The notes beneath the pieces are model-generated. The model was not told where the DNA came from. It made no database searches and worked only from the letters and a program-made list of their open reading frames with translations. Source: Hymenobacter tibetensis (GTDB lineage: Bacteria > Bacteroidota > Bacteroidia > Cytophagales > Hymenobacteraceae). Taken from it: a stretch of DNA of 64,000 nt. This document shows positions 54,071 to 62,026 of the stretch, one piece after another (position 1 is the stretch's first letter; each line of letters begins with the position of its first letter). The position numbers and the translations under genes were made by a program. The stretch spans positions 2,632,001-2,696,000 of the forward strand of contig NZ_CP094669.1 in assembly GCF_022827545.1 (NCBI RefSeq). Reading direction: 5' to 3'.

Positions 54071-54865
54071 ATGACCATGAAACTCAGTCCTGCTTCTGCC
54101 GCCGAAGCCCGCGAGGAAATTCGCACGTATTTGGCGGGCGAGCTGGAGCGTGCTGCCGCCGACATCCAGACGAAAGTAATTTATAACACGGAGCTGCCGT
54201 GGGTGGATGGGCGCAAGCAAATCTGCTACCTAGTGGAATGGGCCGCCGCCAACGGCCCCGATGGTGTGGCACTGGCCGGACCGTATACCTACACGCTGCC
54301 CGATATTTCGTCGGCCGAAGCTAAGCGCCTGGGCTCCCTGCACGAGTGGCGCCAGCAGTTGCTTAACCTCTACGCCGGCTGCGAAATAGTGGTGCAGGCC
54401 CGGCTGAAACAACCCCTCGTGGATGTGCCCGATCCAACGCGTACCAAGCAGTTACTCGAAGCCCTGCAAAACCCCGCGGCGCCGCGTATTGCCGTTAACT
54501 GCTCGGTGCGGGAGTTTATCCGCATCGGTACCGACGAGTACTACATTTTCAACGGCGACTGGGTGCACAACCCAAACTTCTCGTACACGCCCACATTTGG
54601 TTTCAAGCCCCGCAAAGCCGACCCTACCTTGGAGCTGCCAGCGCCCGAGGATATCCAAATCAAGCCGCACAAGTTCCTGACGCCAGTGCCCGCCATCGAC
54701 TCAGATGGGGCGTTGCCGGGCGAAGCGGTTGGCTTTATCATGGTTAAGAATGGGCAGGTGGTGGACGCCAGCTGTTCCCCGCTGGCCCGCAGCGTAGTTG
54801 ACAAGGTAGCTATGTTCTATTTCCTCGGGAAAGAGCACGGCCCCTTTGCCATCACGCTCACGTAG
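54071..54865 (+). CDS. Hypothetical protein downstream of dapD
   Basis: 264 aa, no signal peptide. Regions: IYNTELPWVDGRKQICYLVE, YTYTLPDISSAEAKRLGSLH, and a middle with REFIRIGTDEYYIFNGDWVH and FGFKPRKADPTLELPAPEDI. I do not recognise the family; it looks like a complete alpha/beta cytosolic enzyme or structural protein. ATG pair at 54071/54077. Same strand as dapD, possibly same transcript; terminates at a strong palindrome. Confidence 0.75.
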   Translation: MTMKLSPASAAEAREEIRTYLAGELERAAADIQTKVIYNTELPWVDGRKQICYLVEWAAANGPDGVALAGPYTYTLPDISSAEAKRLGSLHEWRQQLLNLYAGCEIVVQARLKQPLVDVPDPTRTKQLLEALQNPAAPRIAVNCSVREFIRIGTDEYYIFNGDWVHNPNFSYTPTFGFKPRKADPTLELPAPEDIQIKPHKFLTPVPAIDSDGALPGEAVGFIMVKNGQVVDASCSPLARSVVDKVAMFYFLGKEHGPFAITLT

Positions 54866-54894
54866 CAGCGTTTCGTCCTACCGTTAGCTCACAA

Positions 54895-54928
54895 AAAAAG
54901 CCCACCCGGTATACCGGGTGGGCTTTTT
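54895..54928. terminator. 34-bp perfect palindrome, bidirectional terminator
   Basis: Arms 54895-54911 and 54912-54928 are exact reverse complements (GGTATACC apex) with flanking A/T runs; serves the convergent 54071 and msrA genes. Confidence 0.9.
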
Positions 54929-54948
54929 GATTGCAGCGCAATGCTGCG

Positions 54949-55488
54949 TTAGGCGGTGGCCTTTTTGAGTATGTCGCCGAATAGGGCGCGTACCTTTTCT
55001 ACTTTAGGCCGGGCCACAAACTGGCAGTAAGGCTCGTGGCCGTTCAGCTTGAAGTAGTTCTGGTGGTAATCTTCGGCCGGGTAGAAGCTTTTCAGAGGCT
55101 CGATTTCCGTCACGATGGGGTTGTCGAAGGCCTTGGCGTCGTTTAGCTTCTGCTTATACTCCTCGGCCAAGCGGCGTTGCTCATCGTTGTGGTAATACAC
55201 CCCGGAGCGATACTGCGTGCCGGTATCGTTGCCCTGGCGGTTGAGCGTGGTGGGGTCGTGGGTTTTCCAGAACACCTCCAGTAGCTCCTCGAAGCTAATT
55301 ACCTTCGGATCATAGGTGATTTGGATGACTTCGGCGTGGCCAGTAAGGCCGCTGCATACTTCCCGGTAGGTAGGATTGGCAATACGGCCGTTGGAATAGC
55401 CCGAAACCACTTTCTGTACGCCCTGAAGGTCTTGGAATACGGCTTCTACGCACCAAAAACAGCCGGCTCCGAATGTTGCTAATTGCAT
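54949..55488 (-). CDS. msrA: Peptide methionine sulfoxide reductase A
   Basis: 179 aa. Reduces methionine-S-sulfoxide in proteins. Catalytic Cys10 in GAGCFWCVEAVFQ, substrate-site blocks SGYSNGRIANPTYREVCSG, GHAEVIQITYDP, FWKTHDPTTLNRQGNDTGTQ, YRSGVYYHNDEQ, and EDYHQNYFKLNGHEPYC. Full length of the classical cytosolic enzyme; no signal. Confidence 0.97.
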   Translation of the reverse strand: MQLATFGAGCFWCVEAVFQDLQGVQKVVSGYSNGRIANPTYREVCSGLTGHAEVIQITYDPKVISFEELLEVFWKTHDPTTLNRQGNDTGTQYRSGVYYHNDEQRRLAEEYKQKLNDAKAFDNPIVTEIEPLKSFYPAEDYHQNYFKLNGHEPYCQFVARPKVEKVRALFGDILKKATA

Positions 55489-55665
55489 GTGGGTAAGGGA
55501 AGTTAGTAAGTGACAACTACATTGCTGCTAGAGCTGACAAGTTCTAGCGCAGCAGCAAGAGATACCCTATACGAGTACAACTGTATAAGGTATTTTCCGC
55601 CCGAAAGGTTTGCTTTCATCACAACAGTACCTCAGAGCACGGTAGTGCCGCCTGCCAATGTAAGC

Positions 55666-56556
55666 CTATTTCCGGAACCGCTCCGCCACCACCAGCTCTT
55701 TCGAGCCTGCTGTGTATTGGTAGAAGCCCTCCCCCGACTTTACGCCCAAACGGCCAGCCATTACCATGTTCACCAACAGCGGGCAGGGAGCATACTTGGG
55801 GTTGCCCAGGCCATCGTGCAACACCCGCAGGATGGCCAAGCAGACATCCAACCCAATGAAATCGGCGAGCTGCAACGGGCCCATCGGGTGGGCCATACCT
55901 AGCTTCATCACGGTATCAATTTCCTCGACGCCGGCCACACCCTCAAACAAGCTGATGATGGCCTCATTGATCATCGGCATCAGAATGCGATTGGCAACGA
56001 AGCCCGGATAGTCGTTAACCTCAGTAGGCGTTTTGCCGAGCTGCTGCGAAAGATCCATCACCTGCTGGGTCACGGCATCAGAAGTAGCGTAGCCCCGGAT
56101 TACCTCAACCAGTTTCATAACCGGTACCGGGTTCATGAAGTGCATCCCGATAACCTGGCTGGGACGCTTGGTTACGGCCGCAATCTTGGTGATGGAGATA
56201 GAGGAAGTGTTGGAAGCCAGAATAGCCTCTTGCGGGGCGTATTGGTCTAGGTCGCGGAAGATTTGCAGCTTCAACTCCACGTTTTCTGTGGCGGCTTCCA
56301 CCACCAGCGCTACATTGCGCACGCCTTCGGCTATGCTGGTGTGGGTTTGGATGCGCGCCAGCGTATCGGCTTTGTCGGCCTCCGTAAGGCTGCCTTTGCT
56401 GACCTGGCGGTCTATGTTTTTACTGATGGTGAGCAACCCTTTGTCGAGGGCTGGTTGGTTGATGTCAATGAGGGCGACGGAAAACCCGTGCTGGGCGAAG
56501 ACGTGGGCAATGCCATTGCCCATCGTACCCGAGCCAATAACGGCGACGTGCATCAT
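55666..56556 (-). CDS. 3-hydroxyacyl-CoA (3-hydroxybutyryl-CoA) dehydrogenase
   Basis: 296 aa, two-domain NAD-dependent enzyme. Rossmann GSGTMGNGIAHVFAQHGFSV at the N-terminus, then ASNTSSISITKIAAVTKRPS (catalytic Ser), IGMHFMNPVPVMKLVEVI (catalytic His/Asn), and the C-terminal domain DYPGFVANRILMPMINEAI, GMAHPMGPLQLADFIGLDVC. Interconverts 3-hydroxyacyl-CoA and 3-ketoacyl-CoA, in butyrate-type or beta-oxidation metabolism. ATG repeated at the start (56556/56553). Confidence 0.95.
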   Translation of the reverse strand: MMHVAVIGSGTMGNGIAHVFAQHGFSVALIDINQPALDKGLLTISKNIDRQVSKGSLTEADKADTLARIQTHTSIAEGVRNVALVVEAATENVELKLQIFRDLDQYAPQEAILASNTSSISITKIAAVTKRPSQVIGMHFMNPVPVMKLVEVIRGYATSDAVTQQVMDLSQQLGKTPTEVNDYPGFVANRILMPMINEAIISLFEGVAGVEEIDTVMKLGMAHPMGPLQLADFIGLDVCLAILRVLHDGLGNPKYAPCPLLVNMVMAGRLGVKSGEGFYQYTAGSKELVVAERFRK

Positions 56557-56904
56557 GCTGCAAACAAAGAAAAAGGTGGGAGGGGGAGGACAAAAGCCGG
56601 TCAGTGACCGGGAACGGCAAAGCTACTGTGAAAACTACGGCCCTCAAGATGGTGGCCTGCTTCCAAGCCAGTTATTGAAATTGTTTAAGGAAACCCAAGA
56701 AAATTTTTATTGGAATAACCTCTCTCAAATCCATGCAAAGGGCTTTTTTCAGGAAACGCTTCCTGAAATGCCAAGATTTTTTAGTTGCGATATATCCTTT
56801 TGTTTACCTCCGCGTACAAATCCGCAGCTCAGCTTACTACGTTGGAAACTCTCTCCCACTAAGCAAAAGCTTTCCTTTCCACCACTCATCCAATCTCCAC
56901 CACC
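56557..56904 (+). promoter_or_regulatory. Upstream region of the small membrane protein gene, with hairpin
   Basis: 348-base divergent gap. It contains an inverted repeat TTTCAGGAA/TTCCTGAAA with 4-base loop at 56747-56768, followed by a T6 run at 56774, resembling a terminator or a regulatory hairpin. Just beyond, ATATCCTTTTG (about 56790) is close to a -7 element. No other ORF recognised. Confidence 0.4.
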
Positions 56905-57075
56905 ATGGGAAATCTATTGTACATCATTGCCGTAGTCCTCATCCTGATTTGGGCACTCGGTTTCTTCGGCGTACTAGGCACTGGCATTCAGGGTAACAGC
57001 CTGATTCACGTTCTGCTGGTAATTGCCATCATCGCCATCCTGCTACGCGTAATCCGCGGCGGACGCGTAGTCTAG
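56905..57075 (+). CDS. Small two-TM membrane protein, lmo0937/DUF5670 family
   Basis: 56-aa integral membrane protein found by direct reading: MGNLLYIIAVVLILIWALGF then FGVLGTGIQGNS and LIHVLLVIAIIAILLRVIRG. Two hydrophobic helices with a short glycine-rich turn and a basic tail are the hallmark of the lmo0937 family of stress-associated small membrane proteins. Function unknown. Preceded by a hairpin and possible -7 motif and followed by a strong palindromic terminator, so a self-contained unit. Confidence 0.9.
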   Translation: MGNLLYIIAVVLILIWALGFFGVLGTGIQGNSLIHVLLVIAIIAILLRVIRGGRVV

Positions 57076-57114
57076 CTCCCGAAAGCAGGTCAAGAGATTT
57101 GATCTAATAAAAGC

Positions 57115-57150
57115 AAAAAAGCGCCTCCCGAAATTCGGGGGCGCTTTTTT
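57115..57150. terminator. Palindromic terminator
   Basis: Left AAAAAAGCGCCTCCCGAA pairs with TTCGGGGGCGCTTTTTT (one G:T) at 57115-57150; bidirectional between the small membrane protein gene (plus) and the beta-barrel gene (minus). Confidence 0.85.
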
Positions 57151-57168
57151 TATGGGCTGGGCTTTCAA

Positions 57169-57996
57169 CTATTTGCCCAGATTAACGAGCAAATTGAGGC
57201 GTATCTCGGGCTGGCCATACGGAGAAGTGCTGGAACCATCGTTGTTCACGCCATCATTGAAATTATACAGAACGACAATGTCAGCAGCTATTCTGTCGCT
57301 GAAAGAGTTGCGGTAGCCAGCTCCTGCCAGTGGCGTTTTAAGCGTTCGGGAAATTTCATATCCCTGCCCTTGTAAACCGAATTTTGCGGTAGTGCGGGTT
57401 ACTTCGTACTCAGCATGCAAAAAGAATTGCTTGTACACCATGTACTGGGCAAAGGCTTTGAGTCCGAAGTTGTTGGATATAACCTTGGCCGGGTAGTTGA
57501 ACACCTGCTGATTATAATCAGAGTACTGAATATTGGTGTACGAGTAGCTAATACCAGGACCTACCGAGAACTTCTCTGTAAGTCGGATACCAAGCGCCGG
57601 AGCAATGCTGGCATTGAACTGCCCGTCGCCGTAATAGCTGGTATAGCCCAGCCCGAAGTTGGTGTACAGGAAGTACTTACGCAACGGTGGGGGCGGGGCC
57701 GCTACGCCTGGCCGCTGCGGCAACTCCAGGCCCGATGGGCTGCTGGTAGAAGGCCGAGACGGAATCGGCTCGTTGGCGGGTGGCGGGGCCGGAACCGGTA
57801 CCTGCTGCTCCTGTTGACGAGGAGCGGGCGTGGTGGGGGTAGGGGCTGGCCGTGGCGCCGTGCCGGGAGGAGCCGTGTTCAACTGAGGCTTCGCCGTTGA
57901 GGTGCTGTCGGTGCGCTGGGCAAAAGCCGTGGGGGCTGCCAATAACCCGGCGCCAACCAGGAAAACTGTTGATAAGGAGCGTTGCAGAGCGTTCAT
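57169..57996 (-). CDS. Exported protein with Pro-rich linker and outer-membrane-type beta domain
   Basis: 275 aa. Signal peptide (MNALQRSLSTVFLVGAGLLA, end about 25), a long Pro/Ala/Thr/Gln-rich segment to about residue 100 (APRPAPTPTTPAPRQQEQQ), then a beta-rich domain of about 170 residues: YTNFGLGYTSYYGDGQFNAS, LGIRLTEKFSVGPGISYSYT, FNYPAKVISNNFGLKAFAQY and KTPLAGAGYRNSFSDRIAAD. The alternate aromatic/small pattern fits a small OmpX-like barrel. Function unknown. Confidence 0.8.
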   Translation of the reverse strand: MNALQRSLSTVFLVGAGLLAAPTAFAQRTDSTSTAKPQLNTAPPGTAPRPAPTPTTPAPRQQEQQVPVPAPPPANEPIPSRPSTSSPSGLELPQRPGVAAPPPPLRKYFLYTNFGLGYTSYYGDGQFNASIAPALGIRLTEKFSVGPGISYSYTNIQYSDYNQQVFNYPAKVISNNFGLKAFAQYMVYKQFFLHAEYEVTRTTAKFGLQGQGYEISRTLKTPLAGAGYRNSFSDRIAADIVVLYNFNDGVNNDGSSTSPYGQPEIRLNLLVNLGK

Positions 57997-58013
57997 ACCG
58001 AATGGTAACGCAG

Positions 58014-59636
58014 TTAGGAGACGAGTTGGTATTTGCGCTGGCGAAGCGCTTTGATGTTTTCATCGGCCAAATACTCCTCGTAGGTCATGCGCCGGTCGAT
58101 GATACCGTCGGGCGTAAGCTCTATGATGCGGTTGGCCACCGTTTGGATGAATTGTAAGTCGTGCGAAGCGAACAGCAGCGTGCCGCCGAACTCGCCGAGG
58201 CTGTTGTTTAAAGCAGTGATGCTTTCCAGGTCCAAATGGTTGGTTGGGTCATCCAAAACCAGCACATTTCCCGACTCCATCATCATCTTGCTGAGCATGC
58301 ACCGCACCTTCTCGCCACCGCTTAGTACGTTGCTCTTCTTCTGCGACTCCTCGCCTGAGAATAGCATCCGACCCAAGAAGCCCCGAATAAACGATTCGTC
58401 TTTCTCGGTTGAGTATTGCCGCAGCCAGTCCACCAGGTTGAGGTCCGTGTCAAAGAATTCGGAGTTTTCTTTGGGGAAATACGAAGGCGTGATAGTGGTA
58501 CCCCACTTGAAGTCCCCAGTATCGGGCCGGATTTGCTCGAACAGAATGTCGAAGAGCAGGGAAGCCGCCCGGTCGTCGCGGCCGATGATAGCCACTTTGT
58601 CTTTCTTGTCGAGCGAGAACGACACGTTGCCGAACACCTTTTGGCCATCCACCTTTTTGCTTAGGTTTTCTACGGTGAGCAGCTGGTTGCCGGCTTCGCG
58701 CTCTGGCTTGAAGGCAATGTAGGGGTACTTGCGTGAGCTAGGCTTGATTTCCTCCAGGGTAAGCTTTTGAAGCAGCTTCTGGCGCGAAGTGGCCTGCTTA
58801 CTCTTCGAGGCGTTGGCCGAGAAGCGGCGCACAAATTCTTCCAGCTCTTTGCGCTTGTCTTCGGTCTTCTTGTTCACGTCCTGCCGCTGTCGCATAGCCA
58901 ACTGCGACGACTCATACCAGAACGAGTAGTTGCCAGGATACATCGTGATTTTCGAGAAGTCCAGATCAGCCATGTAGTTACACACAGCGTCAAGGAAGTG
59001 ACGGTCGTGGCTTACCACAATCACCGTGTTCTGGAACGAATCGAGGAAGTTCTCCAGCCACAGCACGGTTTCGGCGTCGAGGCCGTTGGTAGGCTCGTCA
59101 AGCAGCAGTACGTCGGGGTTGCCGAACAACGCTTGAGCCAGCAACACGCGCACCTTGTCGGAGCCGCCTAGGTCGCCCATGAGCGTGTAGTGCTTGTCTT
59201 CACCGATGCCGAGGCCCGACAAGAGTTCCGCTGCTTCGTACTCGGCGTTCCAGCCTTCGAGGTCAGCAAACTCGCCTTCCAACTCGGCTGCCCGTTCGCC
59301 GTCGGCATCCGAAAAATCAGCTTTGGCGTAGAGGGCGTCTTTTTCTTCCATCACCTTCCACAGCCGGTGGTGCCCCCGAATAACCGTTTGCAGCACAGGA
59401 TAAGCATCATAGGCAAACTGGTCCTGGCGCAGAACGGAAAGACGAGCGTTGGGCGGCATGGTAACTGAGCCTGTGTTGGGCTCAATCTCGCCCGACAGAA
59501 TCTTCAGAAAAGTGGATTTGCCGGCACCGTTGGCCCCAATGAGGCCATACACGTTGCCCGGCATGAACTTAATCGTAACGTCTTCAAACAATACACGCTT
59601 GCCATAGCGCAGACTGACGTTGGAGGTGCTGATCAT
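58014..59636 (-). CDS. ABC-F family ATPase, YkpA-like
   Basis: 540 aa ribosome-associated ATP-binding protein without transmembrane domains. First ABC: Walker A GLIGANGAGKSTFLKILSGE (about 35-54), LLLDEPTNGLDAETVLWLE. Linker (NASKSKQATSRQKLLQKLTL). Second ABC: signature LSGGEKVRCMLSKMMMESGN and LVLDDPTNHLDLESITALNN, but the second Walker A reads AIIGRDDRAASLLFDIL, so the usual GxxGxGKS is degenerate. The same degeneracy occurs in related proteins, so the second site may not hydrolyse ATP. Likely translation factor. Start ATG 59636. Confidence 0.93.
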   Translation of the reverse strand: MISTSNVSLRYGKRVLFEDVTIKFMPGNVYGLIGANGAGKSTFLKILSGEIEPNTGSVTMPPNARLSVLRQDQFAYDAYPVLQTVIRGHHRLWKVMEEKDALYAKADFSDADGERAAELEGEFADLEGWNAEYEAAELLSGLGIGEDKHYTLMGDLGGSDKVRVLLAQALFGNPDVLLLDEPTNGLDAETVLWLENFLDSFQNTVIVVSHDRHFLDAVCNYMADLDFSKITMYPGNYSFWYESSQLAMRQRQDVNKKTEDKRKELEEFVRRFSANASKSKQATSRQKLLQKLTLEEIKPSSRKYPYIAFKPEREAGNQLLTVENLSKKVDGQKVFGNVSFSLDKKDKVAIIGRDDRAASLLFDILFEQIRPDTGDFKWGTTITPSYFPKENSEFFDTDLNLVDWLRQYSTEKDESFIRGFLGRMLFSGEESQKKSNVLSGGEKVRCMLSKMMMESGNVLVLDDPTNHLDLESITALNNSLGEFGGTLLFASHDLQFIQTVANRIIELTPDGIIDRRMTYEEYLADENIKALRQRKYQLVS

Positions 59637-59704
59637 ATATAAAGAAAAGACGGAAAACAGGGAAAAGCGAGTGGAGTCTCGACTGCAAGGAAGTAGCCGG
59701 CACG

Positions 59705-59712
59705 CAAAAATA
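59705..59712 (-). promoter_or_regulatory. Putative -7 element of the ABC-F gene (TATTTTTG)
   Basis: CAAAAATA on the plus strand reads TATTTTTG on the minus strand, an exact TAnnTTTG match 69 bases before the ATG. Confidence 0.45.
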
Positions 59713-59877
59713 AGGAAAATGTACGCGTGCCAGCTTTAGCGCAAGGTTTTATGAATAAACACTTTATGGAAGATAGTAACTAAGTGCTGTAGCGAGAGGG
59801 GCAACCCTAGTGCCTGTAAGCACAATCAACCAACCACTACAACCAGCCAGTATGCCTTGCAGCAAAAGGAATTAAAG

Positions 59878-59921
59878 AACGAGCAAGGGCCATGAGACTC
59901 ACTCAACTGCGCTTGCTCGTT
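59878..59921 (+). promoter_or_regulatory. Isolated hairpin in the intergenic region
   Basis: 10-bp perfect stem AACGAGCAAG/CTTGCTCGTT, loop 24 bases, followed by TGCTTACT. Could be a terminator of an unseen small RNA or a chance fold. Confidence 0.3.
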
Positions 59922-60261
59922 TGCTTACTGCAACACCCTAAGCGGGATACATGTTCCCCAATCCTCTATTCGCTCTTTTCTAGTGAGCAGTACCGTTTTT
60001 CCGTGCTTCTGTATCTCAGCCTACACGTGCCACCATAGCCTGCAAATGCCCTACGGAACGGTCCTGCATGTAGCTTCTATGACCATCAGCTACGCCTCAC
60101 GCAGCCCCACTGTAGGAGCAAGGAATAGGCATTGTAAGTACCAACTCAGCACAGGCGACTAGGCAAAGCACAGAGTGTAACGCATTGATTTTTATTGGTC
60201 TATTGAAAAAAATGGCGTTCAACCCAACAACAGCAAGGAAAATACGGTATTAGAGAAAGAA

Positions 60262-60315
60262 GAACATCAAGCAATGGCAACGCCCTGATCAATAGGGGTC
60301 AAGACCTTGATGTTC
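60262..60315 (+). promoter_or_regulatory. Structured leader upstream of the DUF4199 gene
   Basis: Outer 10-bp perfect stem GAACATCAAG/CTTGATGTTC enclosing a 34-base internal region with a second small hairpin (CCCT/AGGG). It ends 39 bases before the start codon, so it would be in the mRNA leader. No known riboswitch class is recognised. Confidence 0.45.
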
Positions 60316-60354
60316 CACTCTCACGACCCTCCCAACCTAAACACGAACTTTGCT

Positions 60355-60825
60355 ATGAACGACAACCGCATTACCCCCGAAACCAACGGAGTCCGCTTTG
60401 GCTTGCTAACGGCAGCCGCCCTGATTGTCTATACCCTGATTGCGGTTTTCGCAGGTTTCTTCGACAATCTAGCAGCTGGCAGCTTCAACCTTATTATTCT
60501 AGCTATTGGTATATCCATGGCTATTGCCAACTTCAAACGCGTCAAAGAAGACCGGATGCCTTATCTGGCTGGCTTCGGAACAGGCATTGTTACGGCTATG
60601 GTAGCCAGCTTGGGTTTAGGATTTTTCTTTATTCTTGTTAGTACTGTCAAGCCTGACATGCTTAACCTGACCCATGCTCGTGACTTGTTCGGGTACGATC
60701 TGTCGGCGTTGATGGCCTTCCTGGCCATTGTGTTGATGGGCAGCCTAGGTGGCGCCATTATCTCGCTGGTGGCTATGCAGTACTTTAAAAGCCCTGACCA
60801 TAAGCCTGTTGAAGGCATAGAATAG
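60355..60825 (+). CDS. DUF4199 membrane protein
   Basis: 156 aa from ATG 60355 (upstream codons in frame include a TTG). Four hydrophobic helices (GLLTAAALIVYTLIAVFAGF, FNLIILAIGISMAIANF, GFGTGIVTAMVASLGLGFFF, LMAFLAIVLMGSLGGAIISL). The N-terminal pattern and the mid-loop (KRVKEDRMPYLAGFGTG) fit the DUF4199 family of Bacteroidota. Function unknown. Preceded by a folded leader and followed by a terminator. Confidence 0.87.
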   Translation: MNDNRITPETNGVRFGLLTAAALIVYTLIAVFAGFFDNLAAGSFNLIILAIGISMAIANFKRVKEDRMPYLAGFGTGIVTAMVASLGLGFFFILVSTVKPDMLNLTHARDLFGYDLSALMAFLAIVLMGSLGGAIISLVAMQYFKSPDHKPVEGIE

Positions 60826-60842
60826 CCTTGCAACATCATAGT

Positions 60843-60878
60843 AAAGTCCGGCTTCAGCAATGAGGCCGGACTTTTTTT
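60843..60878 (+). terminator. Terminator of the DUF4199 gene
   Basis: 10-bp stem (60843-60852 with 60865-60874) followed by a T7 run. Confidence 0.9.
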
Positions 60879-60973
60879 GTGGTCAAGCACTACGTTGCTG
60901 TGAATGAAAGAGTGATTAGTAATATTAAAACAAAAAAATTGTTTTTTTTGTTGTTGCTGTAACTTTAGTAACA

Positions 60974-60981
60974 TATATTTG
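60974..60981 (+). promoter_or_regulatory. -7 element TATATTTG with TTG upstream
   Basis: Exact TAnnTTTG match 62 bases before ATG 61044; TTG at 60951-60953 lies 20 bases upstream and fits a -33 element. Confidence 0.65.
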
Positions 60982-61043
60982 TATTAAAGGCAGCGAGTAT
61001 AACGCTACCGTCCTTTTTCCTCTGCTCCTTTTTTCTGCTGACC

Positions 61044-61448
61044 ATGAAATTCCTCTTCACAACTTTACTGCTAGCATTTGGCCTGAGTGGTGTTGCCAAT
61101 GCACAAAAGCAGGATCGGCATGCCGAACTGCCCGGCACCGGTGGGCCTTCTTCCGCGCAACTCAGCGAGACAACCCGACAGATGTGTAATTCTCTACGCC
61201 TCAACGAAGGGCAATACATTCGCCTACGAGCTATCAATAAAATCAAGGCTACTCGTCTTGACGAGATCATCTGGCAGTACAAAGACGACTTGACGGAGCA
61301 GCGCATTCGCATCAGCGAACTAGAGGCCCAATACGAGGCAGAATGCGGCCGTATTCTTACGCCCTCTCAACTCAGCATGCTGCACAGCGAGCAGCAGCAT
61401 GATAGCGTTCCGGTTAGTTCAGACCCTACAGAAGGTGGTATAGGCTAA
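61044..61448 (+). CDS. Small exported protein, E-G-Q-Y family (member 3)
   Basis: 134 aa with signal peptide ending VANAQ. Mature part: a Gly/Ser-rich N-segment, then LNEGQYIRLRAINKIKATRL, EQRIRISELEAQYEAECGRI and LTPSQLSMLHSEQ. Same motif order as the genes at 44429 and 45166 (L-x-E-G-Q-Y, N, Y-E, P-S-Q-L), here with a literal LTPSQ block and a longer C-terminal tail. Supports a helical bundle analogous to Spy/CpxP-like periplasmic proteins; not proven. Own promoter and terminator. Confidence 0.84.
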   Translation: MKFLFTTLLLAFGLSGVANAQKQDRHAELPGTGGPSSAQLSETTRQMCNSLRLNEGQYIRLRAINKIKATRLDEIIWQYKDDLTEQRIRISELEAQYEAECGRILTPSQLSMLHSEQQHDSVPVSSDPTEGGIG

Positions 61449-61496
61449 GCCAACTAACACTGTAGCAGTTTCAAGAAATCCTGCTGTGAAAACAAT

Positions 61497-61531
61497 AAAA
61501 AGGCGGCTCCCATACGGGAGCCGCCTTTTTT
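61497..61531 (+). terminator. Terminator of the 61044-61448 gene
   Basis: 15-bp perfect stem (61497-61511 with 61516-61530), 4-base loop, with T6. Confidence 0.9.
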
Positions 61532-61639
61532 GCGTTATAGATAAAACTCAGGGAGACAAACAGTCCACCGCCGTCCCACCAGGTGAAGCTGAGTGGGTAG
61601 ATATGCTATGGGGCGTATTTGATAAGTTATATTTAGTTG

Positions 61640-62026
61640 CTATAACGGCTGCTCTGTTAGCACCTCGGTAACGGTTCCGAGCGACCCGAAATGAATACGG
61701 AGCTTGTTGGCCGCAGAACGTCGGTGGCTAGGCTCGCATTGGGGGCCAGGTACCAGGTAGTAGTAGTAGGTCTTCTCGGTTTGCTCGGCCAGCTCTTCTT
61801 CGTCCGGACGGCCTAGCAAGGACTCTACCGTGGCTGTGGTGCTACCGTATAGCTCCTCTTTTGCTTGTAAAAAGGCTTTGGCCTGCGTAGCTCGACGGTT
61901 TTGGCAAGCGAAGGGGTCTTGGCGCCAAGCGGCTGTATCAAGGCCCGGCAAAACTGGACGGGAGCGGTTGCAGGCAGCCATTAAAAGCAGGCCAGAACTT
62001 AACAGGGAAAGACGACGAAGCAACAT
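61640..62026 (-). CDS. Hypothetical lipoprotein, BamE-like layout
   Basis: 128 aa. Lipoprotein signal (LSLLSSGLLLMAACNRS; Cys about 19). The mature region has TVESLLGRPDEEELAEQTEK followed by TYYYYLVPGPQC, then strands ending FGSLGTVTEVLTEQPL. The LLGxPD...YYYL order resembles the small BamE/SmpA fold (outer-membrane assembly or related lipoproteins), a weak structural analogy. Function unknown. Divergent from the L,D-transpeptidase gene. Confidence 0.72.
   Translation of the reverse strand: MLLRRLSLLSSGLLLMAACNRSRPVLPGLDTAAWRQDPFACQNRRATQAKAFLQAKEELYGSTTATVESLLGRPDEEELAEQTEKTYYYYLVPGPQCEPSHRRSAANKLRIHFGSLGTVTEVLTEQPL

Larger units (their letters stand above)
59637..60354. other. Long intergenic region (718 bases) with hairpins
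   Basis: Between the ABC-F gene (minus) and the DUF4199 gene (plus). It contains the ABC-F promoter element (59705-59712), a 10-bp stem with 24-base loop (59878-59887 with 59912-59921), and the leader hairpin 60262-60315. No ORF with protein support; bases 59930-60250 show nothing recognisable. Confidence 0.45.
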
